From Alsobacter sp045348435 (lineage in GTDB: Bacteria > Pseudomonadota > Alphaproteobacteria > Rhizobiales > Beijerinckiaceae), in NCBI RefSeq assembly GCF_045348435.1, contig NZ_CP157484.1, forward strand, positions 5,084,001 through 5,148,000: 64,000 bases of DNA, written 5' to 3'. The notes under the pieces are model-generated. The model was given only the letters and a program-made list of their open reading frames with translations, did no database searches and was not told where the DNA came from. Position numbers and translations under genes: made by a program. Position 1 is the stretch's first letter. Each line of letters begins with the position of its first letter. Below are positions 60,265 through 64,000 of the stretch, one piece after another.

Positions 60265-60891
60265 ATGACTTTTGAGAGCTGGATCGCCTTCACGGCCGCG
60301 TCGGCGGTCCTCCTGCTGATCCCCGGCCCGACGATCCTGCTCGTGGTCTCCTATGCGCTGGGGCAGGGCTGGCGCACGGCGCTGCCCATGGCGGTCGGCG
60401 TCGCGCTTGGCGATTTCACCGCCATGACGCTGTCGATGCTGGGCCTCGGCGCGCTGCTGGCCGCCTCGGGCGCCGTGTTCACGGCCCTGCGCTGGGCCGG
60501 CGCGGCCTATCTGGTGTGGCTCGGCGTGAAGCTCTGGCGCGCCGGCGGGACGCTCGACGCCCAGCCGCGCACCGACGCCGCGCCGGTCTGGCGCATGCTC
60601 GGCCACGCCTGGCTGGTGACCGCGCTCAACCCCAAGAGCCTGACCTTCTTCGTGGCCTTCCTGCCGCAATTCCTCGACCCCAGGGCCGACCTCCTGCCCC
60701 AGATGGCGGTGTTCGAGGCGACTTTCCTGACGCTCGCCTTCGCCAACGCGCTGGGCTACGCGCTGGTGGCCTCCAGGGCGCGCGCCGTCGTCCGCAACGA
60801 GCGCGCCGTCCGGGCCGTCAACCGCGTCGGCGGCGGCCTGCTCGTCGGGGCCGGCGTCGCCGCCGTGGCGGCGGGCGGCGCGCGCTCCTGA
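60265..60891 (+). CDS. LysE/RhtB-family exporter
   Basis: A 208-residue, six-helix exporter of the LysE/RhtB amino-acid efflux family. The family's N-terminal IPGPTILLVVSYALGQGWRT and the conserved TALNPKSLTFFVAFLPQFL (about residues 120-138) are present. It probably exports an amino acid or its derivative; which one cannot be read. AGGAG lies 9 nt upstream of this ATG. It is convergent with the glycosidase gene, their stops being adjacent. Confidence 0.9.
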   Translation: MTFESWIAFTAASAVLLLIPGPTILLVVSYALGQGWRTALPMAVGVALGDFTAMTLSMLGLGALLAASGAVFTALRWAGAAYLVWLGVKLWRAGGTLDAQPRTDAAPVWRMLGHAWLVTALNPKSLTFFVAFLPQFLDPRADLLPQMAVFEATFLTLAFANALGYALVASRARAVVRNERAVRAVNRVGGGLLVGAGVAAVAAGGARS

Positions 60892-62553
60892 TCAGGCTTC
60901 GCTGCGTTTCAGCAGGTAGTCGAGCCCGCCGACGCGGTACCACCGATAGTCATAGGCGCTGAGCAGCACGGTGTGGCGGCCGTCCCGGTCAGGCCGGCTG
61001 TGGTCGCCGGTGAACAGGTTCACCAGGCACAGCTCCGGGTCGTCGAGGCCGAGCATGAACGAAGGCTCGCGCGGACGGCCGTCGAGATTGTGCAGCGCCA
61101 CCACGGAGTTGTTCTTCCAGTCGTAGCGCAGCGCCAGCACGGCTGGATCGCCGGTGTCGAGCGCGGTCACGTCGCCCCAGCCGATCTCCGGCGTCTCCTT
61201 GCGCATGCGGATCATCCGCTCGGTCCAGTTCAGCATCGAATCGAGGTCGCGCCGCTGATAGGCCGCGTTGACGTGCTGAAAGCCGTAGGGCCCGGATTCG
61301 ATCACCGGCGAGACCGGCCTGTCGCTCTTGGTGAAACCGCCATGCGGCTCGGTCGACCACTGCATCGGCGTGCGGGCGCAATTGCGCTCCGGCAGGCTCA
61401 GGTCGTCTCCCATGCCGAGTTCGTCGCCGTAGCGGATCACCGGCGTGCCGGGCAGCGAGAACATCAGGCTGTAGGCGAGTTCGAGCCGCCGCCGGTCGCC
61501 GTCCAGCATGGGGGCGAGGCGCCGGCGGATGCCGCGGTCATAGAGCTGCATCGACGGATCCGGCCCGAAGGCCGCAAACACGCGCTGGCGCTGCTCCTCG
61601 CTGAGCCGGCCGAGGTCGAGCTCGTCGTGGTTGCGCAGGAAGAGCCCCCACTGGGCGGTGGCCGGGCGCGGCTTGGTGGCCCCGATGGCCTCCACCAGCG
61701 GCCCCGCGTCGGCGGCCGCCAGGGCGTAGAACAGATGCTGGTTCACCTGGAAGTTGAACATCATCTGCATGCGGTCGCCGTCCTCGCCGAAATAGTCCAT
61801 GTCGGTCTCGGGCAGCACATTGGCCTCGGCCAGGATGATGGAATCGCCCTGCCGCCATTGCAGGAACTCCCGGAAGGTCCGGAGCATGTCGAACTGCTCC
61901 TTCGGCTTCTTCACGTCCGCGCCCTTCTGGCTGATCACGAAGGGCGCCGCGTCCATCCGGAACCCGGAAACGCCGAGCTGGATCCAGAATCCCATGATCT
62001 TGAGGATCTCGGCCTGCACATGCGGGTTGGAGGTGTTGAGGTCCGGCTGGAAATCGTAGAAGCGGTGGAAGTAGTACTCGCCCGCCTCGGGGTCGCGGGT
62101 CCAAGTGGTCTTCTGCACGCCCGGAAAGACCATGCCTTCGTCGGCGTTGGCGGGCTTCTTCTTCGACCAGACATACCAGTCGCGGTAGGGCGACTTCGGG
62201 TCCTTCCGGGCCGCCTGGAACCAGGGATGCTGGTCCGACGTGTGGTTCACCACGAGGTCGATCAGCACCCGGATGCCGCGCTGCTTGGCCGCGTGGGTGA
62301 ACTCCACGAAGTCGCCCAGCGTGCCGTAGCGCGGGTCGACCCCGTAATGATCGGCGACGTCGTAGCCGTCGTCGCGTCCCGGCGAGGGCTGGAACGGCAT
62401 CAGCCAGACCGCCGTCACGCCCAGCCCGTGCAGGTAGTCCAGGCGGCGCACCAGCCCCTGGAAGTCGCCGACCCCGTCGCCATTGGCGTCCATGTAGGTG
62501 CCGACAGACAGGCAGTAGATGACGGCGTTCTTGTACCAGAGGTCGTTGATCAC
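60892..62553 (-). CDS. GH13 alpha-glucosidase/trehalose-synthase-like enzyme
   Basis: A 553-residue GH13 enzyme. The family regions are DLVVNHTSDQHPWF (about 99-112), GFRMDAAPF (nucleophile Asp 201), ILAEANVLPETD (acid/base Glu 243) and FLRNHDELDL (Asp 310). The start WYKNAVIYCLSVGTYMDANG and the downstream pattern resemble trehalose synthase (maltose alpha-D-glucosyltransferase), which interconverts maltose and trehalose; an alpha-glucosidase role cannot be ruled out. Shorter than the fused TreS-kinase form. The Gfo/Idh/MocA gene lies 45 nt upstream on the same strand. Confidence 0.87.
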   Translation of the reverse strand: MINDLWYKNAVIYCLSVGTYMDANGDGVGDFQGLVRRLDYLHGLGVTAVWLMPFQPSPGRDDGYDVADHYGVDPRYGTLGDFVEFTHAAKQRGIRVLIDLVVNHTSDQHPWFQAARKDPKSPYRDWYVWSKKKPANADEGMVFPGVQKTTWTRDPEAGEYYFHRFYDFQPDLNTSNPHVQAEILKIMGFWIQLGVSGFRMDAAPFVISQKGADVKKPKEQFDMLRTFREFLQWRQGDSIILAEANVLPETDMDYFGEDGDRMQMMFNFQVNQHLFYALAAADAGPLVEAIGATKPRPATAQWGLFLRNHDELDLGRLSEEQRQRVFAAFGPDPSMQLYDRGIRRRLAPMLDGDRRRLELAYSLMFSLPGTPVIRYGDELGMGDDLSLPERNCARTPMQWSTEPHGGFTKSDRPVSPVIESGPYGFQHVNAAYQRRDLDSMLNWTERMIRMRKETPEIGWGDVTALDTGDPAVLALRYDWKNNSVVALHNLDGRPREPSFMLGLDDPELCLVNLFTGDHSRPDRDGRHTVLLSAYDYRWYRVGGLDYLLKRSEA

Positions 62554-62598
62554 GCCTGGCCTCCCGGCTGCTCGAGGATGGATGCGGCCGAAACGGCC

Positions 62599-63861
62599 TT
62601 AGCGGCTCACCTTGACGGTCCCGCCGGTGCGGATGGCCTCGTAGAGGGCGGTGATGACCCGCATGTCGGCCAGGCCTTCCTCGCCCGGCGTCGACGGCTG
62701 CTTGTCCTCGGCGACGCATTCGGCGAAGTGGTCCATCTCGGCGGCGAACTGGTTCACCTGCGGGATCAGCAGCTCCTGGTCGCGGGCGTCGCCTTTGGCC
62801 TCCTCGCCCTGCTTCACCTTCAGGCGCAGGCCCGCATAGCTGAAGGCGGGGTTCATATCGATCACCCCCTTGGCGCAGTGCACGGTGTAACGCCGGTCGA
62901 CCGCGGCCCCGAAGCTGCAGTCGCAATGGGCCAGCGCGCCGGAGGGAAAGCGCATCGTATAGGCGACGCTTTCGGGCACCTCGCGGAAGCGCGGGTCGTC
63001 CTTGGGCTGATGCGCGAAGGCCGACACCTCCACGGGCTCCTCGCCGGTGACGTAGCGCGCGGCGTTGATGCTGTAGATGCCGACATCGCCGAGCGGCCCG
63101 CCCGCGGTGGCGTTGCTGAGCCGGATATTGGGCGCCTTCTGGTCCTGGCAGTTGCTGGACGCGAAGGTCTTCACCGCGCCGAGCTCCTTGCGGCCGCACA
63201 GCTCCATGACCTTCTGGTTGAGCGGCTCATAGTGGAGCCGGTAGGCGATCATCAGCTTGCGGCCGGTCTCCCGCGCGACGGCGATCATCCGCTCGCACTC
63301 CTCGACGGTGGGGGCCATCGGCTTCTCGCACAGCACGTGCTTGCCCGCCCGCAGCGCCCGGATCGTGTATTCGGCGTGCATGTGGTTGGGCAGCACGATG
63401 TAGACGACGTCGATGTCCTCGTTGTCGGCGATCTCGTCGAACTCGTCATAGTCGTAGATGGCGTCCGCATCGACGCCGTAGGCGGCGGCCACCTTCTTGG
63501 CCTTGTCCTCGTGGCCGCTGACGAGCGCCACCGGGACCGCCATGCGGGCCGAGCCGAAGGCCGGCATGATCTCCGCCAGGGCGAGCTCGCCGAGCCCCAC
63601 GACCGCGAAGCCGATCTTGCGCTTCGCCTCCGGGATCTTCAGGTCCGGCGGCTGCCGGTCGGGCGGGGCGAGCGGAATCGGGTCGGAGCCGCCGGCGCCC
63701 TCGGCCGGCGCGGCGGCCAGGACCGGCGCCCCATCCGGGCTTCCCGCCCCGCCGGGCGCGCCGGCGGCCTGGCGCATCGGCAGCGCGCTGGCGGCCCAGC
63801 CCCCGAGGCCGACCAGGGCCGCGGTCTTGGTGAAGGTGCGGCGGCTCGTGTCGATGGTCAT
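62599..63861 (-). CDS. Tat-exported Gfo/Idh/MocA-family oxidoreductase (glucose-fructose oxidoreductase-like)
   Basis: A 420-residue protein. A twin-arginine signal (SRRTFTKTAALVGLGGWAAS, residues 6-25) and a Pro/Ala-rich linker precede the NAD(P)-binding fold FAVVGLGELALAEIMPAF (about 85-102), with the dinucleotide-site EKP (179-181) in HVLCEKPMAPT. The C-terminal domain is of the Gfo/Idh/MocA type. Periplasmic location with bound NADP is the pattern of glucose-fructose oxidoreductase; the true substrate is unknown. It lies upstream of the GH13 gene on the same strand and may form a small sugar operon. Confidence 0.88.
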   Translation of the reverse strand: MTIDTSRRTFTKTAALVGLGGWAASALPMRQAAGAPGGAGSPDGAPVLAAAPAEGAGGSDPIPLAPPDRQPPDLKIPEAKRKIGFAVVGLGELALAEIMPAFGSARMAVPVALVSGHEDKAKKVAAAYGVDADAIYDYDEFDEIADNEDIDVVYIVLPNHMHAEYTIRALRAGKHVLCEKPMAPTVEECERMIAVARETGRKLMIAYRLHYEPLNQKVMELCGRKELGAVKTFASSNCQDQKAPNIRLSNATAGGPLGDVGIYSINAARYVTGEEPVEVSAFAHQPKDDPRFREVPESVAYTMRFPSGALAHCDCSFGAAVDRRYTVHCAKGVIDMNPAFSYAGLRLKVKQGEEAKGDARDQELLIPQVNQFAAEMDHFAECVAEDKQPSTPGEEGLADMRVITALYEAIRTGGTVKVSR

Positions 63862-63937
63862 GGGGCGTCTCCGCGGCCTGGCGCTGGTCCATTTCGCGGA
63901 GGTAATCGCGGCTGTGCGGGATGGTTCCGGGGCCGCC

Positions 63938-64000
63938 TCAGGCCGCCGGCGTGAACCCGCGCTGGCGCAAGGCGGCCTGGATGTCGGGCCGCGCCAGGGC
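63938..64000 (-). CDS. C-terminal fragment of a gene cut by the window end
   Basis: Twenty codons before a TGA stop, reading ALARPDIQAALRQRGFTPAA. The short helical end with RGF resembles the C-terminus of Bug/TctC extracytoplasmic solute-binding proteins, but this is too little to assign a family. The 76-nt spacer to the Gfo gene has no clear terminator. Confidence 0.4.
   Translation of the reverse strand, partial: ALARPDIQAALRQRGFTPAA

Overview
The window is a high-GC chromosomal segment (about 70% GC by eye, except one AT-richer patch at about 49.8-51.85 kb) from an alphaproteobacterium, most likely of the order Hyphomicrobiales (Rhizobiales). The basis is the conserved housekeeping order miaB-phoH-ybeY-corC-lnt-praR-metK-trmB followed by rimP-nusA-ylxR-infB-rbfA-truB-rpsO-pnp. 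Lineage-typical small families (DUF1150, DUF1127, DUF2336, a PraR-type regulator) and an infC that starts with ATT point the same way. I see no tRNA, rRNA, CRISPR array, IS element or prophage.

Layout. 0-6 kb: a DMT exporter, a GNAT acetyltransferase, lepA, a LysR regulator, and an overlapping cytosine methyltransferase/Vsr nuclease pair. 6.4-10.4 kb: two tandem RTX-type secreted proteins with near-identical DUF4214 N-termini. 10.4-17.8 kb: glpK, a valine-degradation operon (mmsA, acyl-CoA dehydrogenase, mmsB) with a divergent LysR gene, and a trans-3-hydroxy-L-proline dehydratase. 17.8-25 kb: palindromic repeats, pheST, a heat-shock Hsp20/DUF1150 pair behind an RpoH-like promoter, a hydrolase and a glycosyltransferase. 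25-35 kb: infC, MAPEG and the miaB...trmB run, covering tRNA modification, 16S maturation, lipoprotein acylation and SAM synthesis. 35-37.4 kb: two DUF2336 paralogues pointing the other way. 37.4-49.8 kb: the rimP-nusA-infB-truB translation/transcription operon, a NYN protein, an MBL hydrolase, rpsO and pnp.

49.8-51.85 kb is a horizontally acquired two-gene cassette (AAA ATPase plus RloB-like protein), probably an AbiL/RloAB-type anti-phage system, placed just after the pnp terminator. 52-53.9 kb: a rhodanese, a repeat, a gene-free stretch with unusually strong RNA-structure potential behind a promoter-like sequence, and rpmI-rplT with a leader terminator. 53.8-57.3 kb: a probable hexuronate/aldarate catabolic cluster (DHDPS-family enzyme, GntR regulator, SMP-30 lactonase, uronate dehydrogenase) with a perfect palindromic operator. 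57.5-64 kb: an MFS exporter, a LysR regulator, DUF1127, a LysE exporter, a GH13 trehalose-synthase-like enzyme, a Tat-exported Gfo/Idh/MocA oxidoreductase, and the C-terminal end of a further gene.

Several regulatory signals are readable: leader terminators before rimP-nusA-infB and rpmI-rplT, hairpins before rpsO and pnp, terminators after infC, pnp and rplT, and two families of dispersed palindromic repeats.
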